NCBI GenBank assembly: GCA_020719775.1
Contig: DYPS01000001.1
Coordinates: 30,648-94,647 of the forward strand
Length of the DNA stretch: 64,000 bases
Direction of reading: 5' to 3'
Source: Desulfosporosinus sp.
GTDB lineage: Bacteria; Campylobacterota; Campylobacteria; Campylobacterales; Arcobacteraceae
Part shown: positions 36,658 through 45,562 of the stretch, in pieces
Position numbering within the stretch: position 1 is the first letter of the stretch
Layout: the number at the start of each line of letters is the position of its first letter
Translations under genes and position numbers: made by a program
The notes under the pieces: model-generated
Seen by the model: only the letters and a program-made list of their open reading frames with translations
The model's database searches: none
Told to the model about the DNA's origin: nothing

Positions 36658-37389
36658 TTAATTGTGTATGGAGCATAATGTAAATTCTTTTTTTTGAATC
36701 ATCATATAACTTTGATCAATTCCAAATGCTGGGAGATTTAAGTATATTTGATTAAATCTCTTATCTTGATAGAATTTTCCTTGGTGAAAATGTCCTTCTA
36801 TGATTATTTGAGTATCTATGTTATTTCTATAGTATTTTAATCTTCTATTTGCAAAATGATTGAAATCATTAAAGAGAGAATGGAGTTGTTTTTTTCTAAG
36901 CCAAAAATCTATTTTTTTTGTTAACCAATTTCTTTTATCTATAAAATTTAAAAAAATTAAAAGAAAATTATTTCGTATTATGGCGGTATAGATATTGTAT
37001 CCGTTTGGAGTAAAAATATCTCCATGAGCTAATGTTACTTTTTTGTTATCCCATGAAAAAATTGTAGGTTGTATTGCTCTTGGAAAAACTTTTACATTTG
37101 GAAAAAGTGAAGTGAGATTATAATCGTGATTTCCTTCAAAATAAAGTATTTCAATTTCTTTTGATAACTTGTTGATCATATCAATAGCTTCTTTATTTTG
37201 AAATTTAAAATATTCAATTTCATTGGATAAAAAATCAAAAATATCCCCCATTAGAAAGAGTTGAGTAGTGTTTAGATTACCATTTTCAATGTTTTTTAAA
37301 AATCTTAAAAATTCTTTTCTATCTGGATTAAAATGAGCATCAGCTATAAATAAGGCTCCATCCTTAATAATTGGTGGATTATGGGACAT
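36658..37389 (-). CDS. lpxH: UDP-2,3-diacylglucosamine diphosphatase-like metallophosphoesterase
   Basis: This 243-residue calcineurin-like phosphoesterase has the metal motifs FIADAHFN, LMGDIFDFL, FEGNHDYN, LAHGDIF and IIEGHFHQG in order. The arrangement and the small size match LpxH, which cleaves UDP-diacylglucosamine to lipid X in lipid A synthesis. There is no membrane span. It overlaps argC by 11 bases, so it is translated in the greA-argC-lpxH run. Assignment to LpxH rather than another phosphoesterase is likely but not certain. Confidence 0.78.
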   Translation of the reverse strand: MSHNPPIIKDGALFIADAHFNPDRKEFLRFLKNIENGNLNTTQLFLMGDIFDFLSNEIEYFKFQNKEAIDMINKLSKEIEILYFEGNHDYNLTSLFPNVKVFPRAIQPTIFSWDNKKVTLAHGDIFTPNGYNIYTAIIRNNFLLIFLNFIDKRNWLTKKIDFWLRKKQLHSLFNDFNHFANRRLKYYRNNIDTQIIIEGHFHQGKFYQDKRFNQIYLNLPAFGIDQSYMMIQKKEFTLCSIHN

Positions 37390-38398
37390 ATGCTATTTTA
37401 GGTATTCCATAATTTTCAGGAAGTCCACACATTAGATTTGCATTGACAACTGCCGCACTTGAAGCACCTTTTAGCAGATTATCAATACTACTATTAATAA
37501 AAAGATCTCGTCCATTTTGTGCTACAAAAATATCACAAAAATTCGTTCCACTCGTATTTTTTATATTGACTGGCTCATCACAAATTCGAACAAACTCTTC
37601 ATTTTGATAAAACTCTTTTAAAATATTTTTTGCATCAATATCGCTTTCCAAAGTCACATAGACACTCACAAGCATACCTCTAGTGACAGGTATCAAATGG
37701 GGAACAAAGTTGATTTTTAAATTTTTTCCACTAATCAATTTTGCTTTTTCTATGATTTCTGGTGTATGTCTATGCTTCAATGGATTGTATGCTGTCATAT
37801 TCTCGCTGATATTTACAAAACTTGTAGTATCTGTTAGTTTTTTTCCAGCACCACTGATTCCACTTTTTGCATCAATAAACACACTACTTCCCTCTTTGAT
37901 ATATTGTAAAAATGGAGCAAGTGCAAGGAAAGATGCTGTTGGATAACACCCAGGATTTGCTATCAAGTTTCCTTTTTTGATAGATTCTCTATAAAATTCA
38001 GGCATCCCATAAACTGCATTTGGAAGATTCTCAATATCATTATGAGGGCAATAGTGTTTCTCATAAGTATCAAGTTCTAGTCTATAATCAGCACTTAAAT
38101 CAACAACTTTAAGTCCCCCAAGAGCCAAAAGTTCTTTGGCAAATCCCATGGAAGCTTGATGAGGCAAAGCTAAGAAGACAACTTCGCTCACCGCTTTGAT
38201 ATCAATTGGATTTGCTTTTTTGACCTCCATATCAAAAACACCTTTGAGTGATGGATGAAGAGAGGAAACAGTTGTATTTCCTTCACTATTTGCTACATAA
38301 GTGATAGTGAAAATTGGATGGTTGATAAGTATTTTAAGAAGCTCAAGACCAGTATATCCACTAACTCCAACTACTGCTACTTTTATCTTATTTGACAT
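37379..38398 (-). CDS. argC: N-acetyl-gamma-glutamyl-phosphate reductase
   Basis: This 339-residue NADPH enzyme reduces acetylglutamyl phosphate to the semialdehyde in arginine synthesis. The Rossmann loop is VVGVSGYTGLELLKIL (8-23). The catalytic cysteine is C151 in NPGCYPTA. SGISGAGKKLTDTTSF and HRHTPEI are family signatures. It overlaps greA by 11 bases at its start and lpxH by 11 at its end. Confidence 0.96.
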   Translation of the reverse strand: MSNKIKVAVVGVSGYTGLELLKILINHPIFTITYVANSEGNTTVSSLHPSLKGVFDMEVKKANPIDIKAVSEVVFLALPHQASMGFAKELLALGGLKVVDLSADYRLELDTYEKHYCPHNDIENLPNAVYGMPEFYRESIKKGNLIANPGCYPTASFLALAPFLQYIKEGSSVFIDAKSGISGAGKKLTDTTSFVNISENMTAYNPLKHRHTPEIIEKAKLISGKNLKINFVPHLIPVTRGMLVSVYVTLESDIDAKNILKEFYQNEEFVRICDEPVNIKNTSGTNFCDIFVAQNGRDLFINSSIDNLLKGASSAAVVNANLMCGLPENYGIPKIAYVP

Positions 38399-38864
38399 AT
38401 TTTATCTCCAATACTTCAAATTCTTTTTTTCCACCAGGGAGAATTGCATGAACTTCATCACCCTCTTCTTTTCCTAAAAGTTGTTTAGCAAGGGGTGAAT
38501 GAAAAGAGATATATCCGATGTCAGGATTGCTATCAAATGAACTCACTATTTTATAAGTGATCTCGCTCTTATTAGTGAAATCAAGAAGTTTTACAGTTGA
38601 ACCAAAACTTACTTTATCATGTGCTAGGCTTGAAGGATCAATGATCACCGCTTTTGTTATAGTATCTTCAAGCTCTGCTATTTTTTTATCTGTATTTCCC
38701 TGATCTTCTTTTGCGGCATGGTATTCTGCATTTTCTTTTAAATCGCCAAGTTGTCTCGCTTCTTCTATGGCTATAAGAATTCTTGGTCTTATTGCTGTTT
38801 TTAATTCATTTAAAAGTGCTATTAATTTCTCAAACACTTCACTTGTCATAGGCTCTTTTTGCAT
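38388..38864 (-). CDS. greA: Transcription elongation factor GreA
   Basis: This 158-residue protein has the N-terminal coiled-coil finger, with the acidic tip residues in RQLGDLKENAEYHAAKEDQG, and a C-terminal FKBP-like domain ending in KKEFEVLEIKYVK. GreA rescues backtracked RNA polymerase by stimulating transcript cleavage. AAGGAAAATTCCT precedes the ATG. First gene of the run greA-argC-lpxH. Confidence 0.95.
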   Translation of the reverse strand: MQKEPMTSEVFEKLIALLNELKTAIRPRILIAIEEARQLGDLKENAEYHAAKEDQGNTDKKIAELEDTITKAVIIDPSSLAHDKVSFGSTVKLLDFTNKSEITYKIVSSFDSNPDIGYISFHSPLAKQLLGKEEGDEVHAILPGGKKEFEVLEIKYVK

Positions 38865-38953
38865 AGGAATTTTCCTTAAAACTAATTTAGATTCACTATC
38901 GTATCAAAAAATTAGATAAAAAAAAATTAATCAGTAAAATATTGTTGGTTTTT

Positions 38954-38962
38954 TGTTATAAT
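38954..38962 (+). promoter_or_regulatory. Extended -10 promoter of clpS-clpA
   Basis: TGTTATAAT carries a TG extension and a perfect TATAAT at 38957-38962. Transcription would begin about 38969, some 33 bases before the TTG start of clpS at 39002. Confidence 0.6.
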
Positions 38963-39001
38963 TATTCTCAATTCAGATTAAATATTAATGGAGATAGCAT
39001 T

Positions 39002-39301
39002 TTGGCAACAAAAATAAAATATGAAACAAATATTGAAATAGAATTCAAAGAACCAACAAAATATAAAGTAATACTTTTAAATGATAATTACTCAACGGTT
39101 GATTTTGTTATTGAAATATTAATGCAGATATTTAAAAAGAATTTAGAAGATGCAACTACTATTACTATGAATATTCACGAAACAGGAAAAGCTATTTGTG
39201 GTATTTATACTTACGAAATAGCTCATACAAAAATATCTCAAGTGAGAAATAATGCAAGAAAAGCTCAGTTTCCTCTTAAAGCCATTATGGAGGAAGAATA
39301 A
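39002..39301 (+). CDS. clpS: ATP-dependent Clp protease adaptor ClpS
   Basis: This 99-residue adaptor delivers N-degron substrates to ClpA. The core is YKVILLNDNYSTVDFVIEIL with the Asn-Asp pair that grips the substrate N-terminus, then AICGIYTYEIAHTKISQV. The start is TTG at 39002: GGAG at 38990-38993 is 8 bases before it, and an extended -10 promoter at 38957 rules out the longer upstream frame. The stop overlaps the clpA ATG (TAATG). Confidence 0.9.
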   Translation: MATKIKYETNIEIEFKEPTKYKVILLNDNYSTVDFVIEILMQIFKKNLEDATTITMNIHETGKAICGIYTYEIAHTKISQVRNNARKAQFPLKAIMEEE

Positions 39302-41559
39302 TGGCAAGTATAGGTATAGATAAAGAGCTTCAAAAAGTTTTTACAAATGCAGTTAATTTTGCAAGAGGAAATAAACATGAATACCTTACTTTGGAGCATA
39401 TTTTTTTATATATTCTAAAAGATGCTATGATTGGAACAATTTTAATAAATCTTGGAATTGACTTAGAAGCACTTGAGATAAAATTAAAAAAACATATCCA
39501 AGAAAATACTCCACTATTTGATGAGATAGATGTTAATCAAGATCCTATTGAAACTCTTTTGGTATCAAATATGATGGAAGAAATTATTACACATGCAAGT
39601 CTTGAAGGGCGTCATACTATCACAATCGAAGATGTTTTTGTTTCTATTTTAAAAAATAATAAAGCATATAGCACCTATCTTTTAAAAGAAGAAGGATTAC
39701 AAAAAGTTGATATTTTAGAGGAGATAAGTCATGGTGGAAGCTATAACAATGAAAATGAATCTGAAGAATATGAAGAATATAATGATATTGATGAATTGGA
39801 TAAATCAACAGAAAATAAATCTCCTTTAGCCGAAAATAGTATAGAACTTGTAGCGCTTGCTCTTGAGGAAAAAATAGATTCTGTTATTGGAAGAGATAAT
39901 GAAGTCTCAAGAGTGATTGAAATTCTTGGAAGGAGGAAGAAAAATAATCCTATTTTGTTGGGAGAAACAGGTGTAGGAAAGACAGCTATTATTGAAGCAT
40001 TGGCACTTAAAATTGCTTCAAATGAAGTTCCTGATGATCTTATCAATGCAAAAATATTTTCTCTTGATATGGGTAGTATGATAGCTGGAACAAAATATAG
40101 GGGTGATTTTGAGAAAAAACTTAAGAGTGTTATCAAAGAAATTACGAAAAGTAATAAATCTATTTTATTTATTGATGAGATTCACCAAATTATTGGTGCT
40201 GGAAGTATTGGTGGAAGCTCGATGGATGCTTCAAATATCTTAAAGCCACTTTTAAGTAGTGGAAAGCTTAAATGTATAGGTGCTACTACTTATGAAGAAT
40301 ATAGAAATGATTTTACAAAAGATAAAGCTTTTAGCAGAAGATTTGCAAAAATTGAAGTAAAAGAACCAAGTATTGAGGATAGTATTAAGATACTAAAAGG
40401 GATAAAAGCTAAATATGAAGAATTTCATGGTGTCATATATGAGGAAGAGGCACTTAGGCTTTGTGTGGAGCTATCTAAAAAATTTATAATTGATAGATTT
40501 TTACCAGATAGTGCTATTGATGTCCTTGATGATGTAGCAGCAACTAAAAAATATACAATTAAAAAAGGAAAAAAACCATTTAAAATAACAGCCATTGATG
40601 TGGAAAAGATTATTTCAAAAATGGCAAATATTCCACTAAAAACAGCTACTTCGTCTGATTTGATACTTCTGGAAAAACTTGAAATAAATCTTTTAAAGAG
40701 AGTTTACGGACAAGATGAAGCAATTAAAAAGATAAGCAAAGCGATTAAAATAAATAAAGCTGGCCTTGGTTCTAATAATAAACCAATTGGAAGTTTTTTG
40801 TTTACAGGTTTAACGGGTGTTGGAAAAACTGAAGTAGCAAAAGAGTTAGCAAAAGTTTTAGGCGTACATTTTGAAAGATTTGATATGAGTGAATACGGAG
40901 AAGCGCATACAGTTAGTCGTCTTTTGGGTGCACCAGCTGGGTATATTGGTCATGAAAAAGGGGGACTATTAAGTGAAGCTATTAAAAAACATCCACATTG
41001 TGTCTTGCTTCTTGATGAGATAGAGAAGGCTCATGTTGAACTCTTAAATATTCTTTTGCAAATAATGGACAATGCAATAATTACAGATAATAATGGTTAC
41101 AAGGTAGATTTTCAAAATGTTATAATTATTATGACTTCAAATTTAGGTGCCAAACATGCCAATGTGATGGGATTTGAAAAAGATGAATATTTAAATACCG
41201 ATAAGGCTGTAAAAACATTTTTTGCTCCTGAATTTAGAAATAGACTTGATGAAATAGTCAAATTTGCTCCGCTTGATCAAAAAACTCTTGTTTTGATTGT
41301 TGAAAAATTTATAAGTGATTTGACAAGTTCTCTTGACGGCAAAAAAATAAAGATCAATATTAGCAAAAAAGCAAAAGAAGAGCTAGCAAGACTTGGTTAT
41401 GATAAAGAGATGGGGGCAAGACCACTTACACGAGTTATACGGGATAAAATTAAGCTTCCACTTAGTGAAGAGATACTTTTTGGTGCTCTTAAAGATGGTG
41501 GAATTGCAACTATTGATTTTAAAGAAGGATTTACTTTTGCATATAAGAAGATAGCTTAA
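39301..41559 (+). CDS. clpA: ATP-dependent Clp protease ATP-binding subunit ClpA
   Basis: This 752-residue AAA+ unfoldase has an N-terminal ClpN repeat domain (1-145), an acidic linker (about 148-180) and two AAA modules: D1 with GETGVGKTA (about 222) and D2 with GLTGVGKTEVAKE (about 502). The ClpP-docking loop, IGL in E. coli, appears here as MGF in NVMGFEKDE. There is no middle coiled coil, which separates it from ClpB. It acts with ClpP (not in the window) and with ClpS encoded directly upstream. Confidence 0.95.
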   Translation: MASIGIDKELQKVFTNAVNFARGNKHEYLTLEHIFLYILKDAMIGTILINLGIDLEALEIKLKKHIQENTPLFDEIDVNQDPIETLLVSNMMEEIITHASLEGRHTITIEDVFVSILKNNKAYSTYLLKEEGLQKVDILEEISHGGSYNNENESEEYEEYNDIDELDKSTENKSPLAENSIELVALALEEKIDSVIGRDNEVSRVIEILGRRKKNNPILLGETGVGKTAIIEALALKIASNEVPDDLINAKIFSLDMGSMIAGTKYRGDFEKKLKSVIKEITKSNKSILFIDEIHQIIGAGSIGGSSMDASNILKPLLSSGKLKCIGATTYEEYRNDFTKDKAFSRRFAKIEVKEPSIEDSIKILKGIKAKYEEFHGVIYEEEALRLCVELSKKFIIDRFLPDSAIDVLDDVAATKKYTIKKGKKPFKITAIDVEKIISKMANIPLKTATSSDLILLEKLEINLLKRVYGQDEAIKKISKAIKINKAGLGSNNKPIGSFLFTGLTGVGKTEVAKELAKVLGVHFERFDMSEYGEAHTVSRLLGAPAGYIGHEKGGLLSEAIKKHPHCVLLLDEIEKAHVELLNILLQIMDNAIITDNNGYKVDFQNVIIIMTSNLGAKHANVMGFEKDEYLNTDKAVKTFFAPEFRNRLDEIVKFAPLDQKTLVLIVEKFISDLTSSLDGKKIKINISKKAKEELARLGYDKEMGARPLTRVIRDKIKLPLSEEILFGALKDGGIATIDFKEGFTFAYKKIA

Positions 41560-42686
41560 TAATCGCTATCTTTTCTCATTCTTGCTAATTCTTTTGCGAC
41601 ACTTATGCTAAATTTTTCATCTTCTTCAAAATTAAGTGCATAATTTCTTTTATCATAATCAATACTATTTAGAATAATTTTAACAGCCTCAATCCTTGCT
41701 TTATGCTTGTTGTCGCTTCTTACAATATGCCAAGGGGCTGATTTTGAATTTGTTCTTCTTAACATTTCGTATTTCTTTTCGCTGAATTCATCCCATAAAT
41801 CTTGCGCTTGAAGATCAACTTCGCTTAATTTCCATTGTTTTAGTGGATCATCTTTTCTACTTTGAAATCTAGCTCGTTGTTCTGATTTTGAAACACTAAA
41901 ATAAAGTTTAATAAGAATTATATCCTGTCTTACTAAATCGTGTTCAAAATTAACGACATCTTCCATAAATATTTCATATTGTTCTGGTGTACAAAAACCA
42001 AAAACAGGTTCAACCATAGCTCGATTGTACCAGCTTCTGTCAAATAAAACCATCTCGCCACCTGTTGGAAAATGTTCTATGTATTTTTGAAAAAACCATT
42101 GATTTCTTTGTGTATCTGTCGGTTTTCCAAGAGCAACCACACGATAATGTCGACTATTCATATATCTAGTGATTCTCCTTATTGCTCCACCTTTTCCGCT
42201 AGCATCTCTTCCTTCAAAAATAATAATCATTTTCTTTTTCGTTTTTTCTAGATATTTTTGAAGTTTGATAAGTTCGATTTGATATTCTTTCATCTCCTCA
42301 TAATCATAAATCTTTTGAATACCTTTTTCTAATATAAAAGGGTCTATTTTTTTATAATTTCCCAATATACTCTTTAAAATACTTAATTCATCAGCTTGAG
42401 TTTTTATTACTTTTGTTTTTGAATCATCTTTTGAAAGAATTTTCTTTTTCGTTTTTATTGTAGTTGAAATATCTTTTTCCATTAAGAGAGTCTGTTTATA
42501 GTTTTCTAATAATTTTAAAGCTTTTTTATTATCAAGATGATCGATTTTTGAATAACCTAAAACTTTCATATATCGCTTTGATTTTTGTTGAAATCTCGCA
42601 ATATATTTTTTTCCATAAGTAGGATGATCCTCTTTTGAAATATAAATGCCAGGTATTTCTGTTTTATTAAAATCTTTTAAATTCAT
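41556..42686 (-). CDS. Polyphosphate kinase 2 family protein with an extra N-terminal domain
   Basis: This 376-residue protein has a complete PPK2 domain from about residue 115: Walker A FEGRDASGKGGAIRR (about 156-170), the lid DRSWYNRAMVEPVFGFCTPE and the closing PWHIVRSDNKHKARIE. PPK2 enzymes transfer phosphate between polyphosphate and nucleotides. The first 65 residues are unrelated to PPK2. They read PGIYISKEDHPTYGKKYIAR followed by KRYMKVLGYSK, which resembles the Arm-type DNA-binding domain of phage integrases; that similarity is my inference. It overlaps the upstream PPK2 gene by four bases (ATGA) and the clpA stop by four. Confidence 0.88.
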   Translation of the reverse strand: MNLKDFNKTEIPGIYISKEDHPTYGKKYIARFQQKSKRYMKVLGYSKIDHLDNKKALKLLENYKQTLLMEKDISTTIKTKKKILSKDDSKTKVIKTQADELSILKSILGNYKKIDPFILEKGIQKIYDYEEMKEYQIELIKLQKYLEKTKKKMIIIFEGRDASGKGGAIRRITRYMNSRHYRVVALGKPTDTQRNQWFFQKYIEHFPTGGEMVLFDRSWYNRAMVEPVFGFCTPEQYEIFMEDVVNFEHDLVRQDIILIKLYFSVSKSEQRARFQSRKDDPLKQWKLSEVDLQAQDLWDEFSEKKYEMLRRTNSKSAPWHIVRSDNKHKARIEAVKIILNSIDYDKRNYALNFEEDEKFSISVAKELARMRKDSDY

Positions 42687-43630
42687 CTATTCTCACCTTT
42701 TTTAAATGTATTTTCTTGCTCCATTAGAATAATTTCTTCTGTTCCTGTAGTAATTATTTTTTTATCTTTTGTAAAATTTAATTCTTTATTTTTTTTGTTA
42801 TACTCAAGATGTTTTAATATATACTTGATGGTTTCAATCCTTGCTTTCTTTTTATTATCACTTTTCACGACCGTCCAAGGAGCAACATCTGTATTTGAAG
42901 CCATTAGCATTGAATATTTAGCGACTGTATATTTGTCCCAAAGAGCTTGTGCAAGTTCATCAACTGGACTTAATTTAAATTGTCTTAAAGGATCTACTTC
43001 TCTCTCCTTAAATCGTCTTTCTTGCTCTTTTTTTGAAACACTAAAATAAAATTTAAAAAGTTTAATATCAGATTTAACTAGCATCTTTTCAAACTCAGGT
43101 ACTTGTCTTAGAAATTCATGTTGTTCCTCAGGTGTACAAAATCCCATTACAGGTTCAACACCACCTCTATTATACCAACTTCTATCAAATATTACAATTT
43201 CCCCAGCACTTGGGAGATGTGATACATATCTTTGAAAATACCATTGAGTTCTTTCTGTATTGCTTGGTTTTTCTAAAGCAACTATTCTTGCTCCTCTTGG
43301 ATTAAGATGCTCAGTGATTCTTTTAATTGTTCCACCTTTTCCAGCCGCATCTCTTCCTTCAAATATAATCAGGATCTTTTCACCTGTATCTTTAATATGA
43401 TTTTGAAGTTTTAAAAGTTCTATTTGTAGTTGCATTAATTCTTTTTCATAATCTAAAACTTCTTTTTCAATCCAGATTTTAATTTTTTCATTTGGTTCTT
43501 TTTGAAGTGTATCTCTTTCTTTATTTAGATACTTTGTGGTTATTTCTGTATTGTTTTCAATCTTGTCTTGTATGATATGAGTTTCAATTTTATTGAGTAT
43601 GATATCTTTTGTTTGTTGCTTTTGCTTCAT
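42683..43630 (-). CDS. Polyphosphate kinase 2 family protein
   Basis: This protein has a PPK2 domain like its downstream neighbour: Walker A FEGRDAAGKGGTIKR, lid DRSWYNRGGVEPVMGFCTPE and closing PWTVVKSDNKKKARIE. It lacks the Arm-like N-terminus and instead starts with about 70 charged residues. An upstream ATG at 43666 would overlap nspC by 26 bases. I prefer the ATG at 43630 (315 residues) because a strong AGGAGG at 43643-43648 lies between the two, though its spacing is long. The tandem pair may act as hetero-oligomer or on different nucleotides. Confidence 0.9.
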   Translation of the reverse strand: MKQKQQTKDIILNKIETHIIQDKIENNTEITTKYLNKERDTLQKEPNEKIKIWIEKEVLDYEKELMQLQIELLKLQNHIKDTGEKILIIFEGRDAAGKGGTIKRITEHLNPRGARIVALEKPSNTERTQWYFQRYVSHLPSAGEIVIFDRSWYNRGGVEPVMGFCTPEEQHEFLRQVPEFEKMLVKSDIKLFKFYFSVSKKEQERRFKEREVDPLRQFKLSPVDELAQALWDKYTVAKYSMLMASNTDVAPWTVVKSDNKKKARIETIKYILKHLEYNKKNKELNFTKDKKIITTGTEEIILMEQENTFKKGENR

Positions 43631-43640
43631 AAAGATTTTT

Positions 43641-44801
43641 TTATATCCTCCTTTTAAAATCATCATATCCGAAATTAGTTACATTTTCATAATTCCCATT
43701 AGTTCGTTTGATTACTATTGATGGAAGATTTACTCCATTGAATGTTGTAGTTTTTACCATCGTATAATGAATCATATCTTCAAAAATAATTTTATCCCCT
43801 ACTTTGAGAGGTGCATCAAAACTATAATCCCCAATAATATCTCCTGCTAAACAAGTATTTCCACCAAATCTATACATATAAGTTTTTTCTGTTGGATCTT
43901 GAGAAGCATCTCTGATTTGAGCTTTGTATGGCATAGCTAGAGTATCTGGCATATGACATTCAGCGCTCGCATCAAGTATAGCAATATTTATTCCATTATG
44001 TACTATATCTAGTACGGTAGACTCTAAATATCCTGTTTGCCAACCTACAGCTTCTCCTGGTTCAAGATAAATTTTAAGATGAGGATACTTTGCTCTTATT
44101 CCCTTTAAAAATTCAATAAGTCCAATAATATCATAATCTTTTCTTGTAATATGATGCCCTCCACCAAAATTAAGCCATTTAAGATTTTTAAAATATTGTC
44201 CAAAATTTTCTTCAAATTTAGTAAACACAGCCTCAAGAATATCAAAATTTTGTTCACACAATGCATGAAAATGAAATCCACTAATGAGGCTTAAGCTATT
44301 TGGATATTTTTCAACTCCGTTTAGAAATTCCTCTTTTGTGATCCCCAAACGACTGTAAACACCACAAGGATTATATAAATCAACTTCAACACTACTATAT
44401 TCAGGATTGATTCGTAGTCCTAAAGAATTATGCTGTTTTACATCATTTCTATAAAGATCAAGTTGAGCAAATGAATTAAAAACGATATGATTTGATATTT
44501 CAGTGATTTTAGGAAACTCATTTGGTTTAAAAGCGGGACTATAAGTGTGTACTTCCCCTCTGAACTCCTCATAAGCCAAAAGTGCTTCATTTAAACCACT
44601 TGCGCAACACCCTTTTAGATATTGCCTACACAGATCAAAAGTACTTTTCATTGAAAAACCTTTAAGTGCTAAAAGGATACTGACATCAGCTTCATCCTGA
44701 ACATGCTTTAAAAGTTTTAAATTATTAAGAAGAAGTGATTCTTCACATACATATGATGGGCTTGGTAATAATTGAGGTTGATTTTCATTAATATTTTTCA
44801 T
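43641..44801 (-). CDS. nspC: Carboxynorspermidine/carboxyspermidine decarboxylase
   Basis: This 386-residue alanine-racemase-fold PLP enzyme performs the last step of the carboxyspermidine polyamine pathway. The PLP lysine is K47 in LLALKGFS. NFGGGHHITRKDY, YLEPGEAVGW and the substrate loop ILDASAECHMPDTL are NspC hallmarks. A TTG further upstream is in frame, but the ATG at 44801 gives the usual length. No ribosome site precedes it, and a TATACT box ends 7 bases before it, so the message may be leaderless. Confidence 0.94.
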   Translation of the reverse strand: MKNINENQPQLLPSPSYVCEESLLLNNLKLLKHVQDEADVSILLALKGFSMKSTFDLCRQYLKGCCASGLNEALLAYEEFRGEVHTYSPAFKPNEFPKITEISNHIVFNSFAQLDLYRNDVKQHNSLGLRINPEYSSVEVDLYNPCGVYSRLGITKEEFLNGVEKYPNSLSLISGFHFHALCEQNFDILEAVFTKFEENFGQYFKNLKWLNFGGGHHITRKDYDIIGLIEFLKGIRAKYPHLKIYLEPGEAVGWQTGYLESTVLDIVHNGINIAILDASAECHMPDTLAMPYKAQIRDASQDPTEKTYMYRFGGNTCLAGDIIGDYSFDAPLKVGDKIIFEDMIHYTMVKTTTFNGVNLPSIVIKRTNGNYENVTNFGYDDFKRRI

Positions 44802-44808
44802 AGCGGAT

Positions 44809-44814
44809 AGTATA
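44809..44814 (-). promoter_or_regulatory. -10 box directly before nspC
   Basis: TATACT on the minus strand ends 7 bases before the ATG at 44801, with GGT before it and ATCCGCT in between. The same close spacing is seen before ispG, ligA and the Fur-family gene. Confidence 0.4.
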
Positions 44815-44841
44815 ACCAAATAATATTAATAATATTTTAGA

Positions 44842-44847
44842 TAAAAT
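44842..44847 (+). promoter_or_regulatory. -10 box for the micro-ORF-maf-glycoside hydrolase operon
   Basis: TAAAAT in TTTTAGATAAAAT, about 60 bases before the small ORF at 44910. It is in the 108-base space shared with the divergent nspC. Confidence 0.4.
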
Positions 44848-44909
44848 CATCACTAAACTAAAATTTTGTAATCAAATTGAAATTATAATTTAAAATAAAA
44901 GGAAACAAA

Positions 44910-44984
44910 ATGAAGCATCTATTTAAAATCTCATTAGATATTATCATTGCTTTTCCTTCATTCGTTTTTTGGATTTTAAAATGA
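44910..44984 (+). CDS. 24-residue hydrophobic micro-ORF coupled to maf
   Basis: An ATG preceded by AAAGGAAAC opens a 24-codon frame: a short basic start (KHLFK), one hydrophobic helix (ISLDIIIAFPSFVFWIL) and a terminal lysine. The TGA stop overlaps the maf ATG at 44981 (ATGA), which is the arrangement of translational coupling. It could be a small single-span membrane protein or a leader peptide. It is too short to be found by most gene callers. No family is known to me. Confidence 0.5.
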   Translation: MKHLFKISLDIIIAFPSFVFWILK

Positions 44985-45559
44985 TACGACTTGGTTCAAA
45001 TTCCCCTGCTCGTGTTTTTATTTTAAAATCACACAACATCCCATTCATCCAAAATGGAGGTAGTTTTGATGAAGATAGTATCAAAGAAACAGATCCGTAT
45101 CAATTTGTAAAAATCGCAACACAAGGAAAATTTGATGAGCTATATAGCAAATTTGGTTGTGAAGATATGCCACTTTTGGTAGCGGATAGTGTTGTGGTAT
45201 GTGAAGGGAAACTCTTGCGAAAAGCAAAAGATAAAGATGATGCAAGAAAAATGATTGAAATGCAAAGTGGTAATCAAACATCGGTTGTCACTTGTATGAT
45301 TTTTAAATCAAACGAAAGTTATATTTTTGATATTTCAAAGACAATATATCAATTTTCCACTTTTAAAAAAGAGGCAATTGATGAGTATATAAAAAGTGGT
45401 GAATGTATGGGGAAAGCTGGAGCTATTATGGTTGAGGGATTTTGTAAACCTTATATAGTAAATGTAGATGGTTATGAATCAACAGCAATGGGACTTTGTG
45501 TAGAAAAATTACTCCCATTTATTACATCGTATAGTATTAAAAATGGGACAATAATTTAA
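44981..45559 (+). CDS. maf: Maf family nucleotide pyrophosphatase
   Basis: This 192-residue house-cleaning enzyme hydrolyses modified or non-canonical nucleoside triphosphates. The N-terminal LGSNSPARVFILKSHNIPF replaces the usual LASxSPRR phosphate loop, with Ala-Arg for the usual Arg-Arg. Later signatures are LLVADSVVVCEGK, the catalytic aspartate in AD, and SGECMGKAGAIMVEGF. I start it at the ATG at 44981, which overlaps the micro-ORF stop, rather than at the in-frame TTG at 44969. The glycoside hydrolase gene follows after 3 bases. Confidence 0.88.
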   Translation: MIRLGSNSPARVFILKSHNIPFIQNGGSFDEDSIKETDPYQFVKIATQGKFDELYSKFGCEDMPLLVADSVVVCEGKLLRKAKDKDDARKMIEMQSGNQTSVVTCMIFKSNESYIFDISKTIYQFSTFKKEAIDEYIKSGECMGKAGAIMVEGFCKPYIVNVDGYESTAMGLCVEKLLPFITSYSIKNGTII

Positions 45560-45562
45560 TCA

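Noticed and set aside
38942..39001. Earlier start for clpS
   Set aside because: It would place the start codon before the extended -10 promoter and lacks a ribosome site; TTG at 39002 has GGAG 8 bases upstream.
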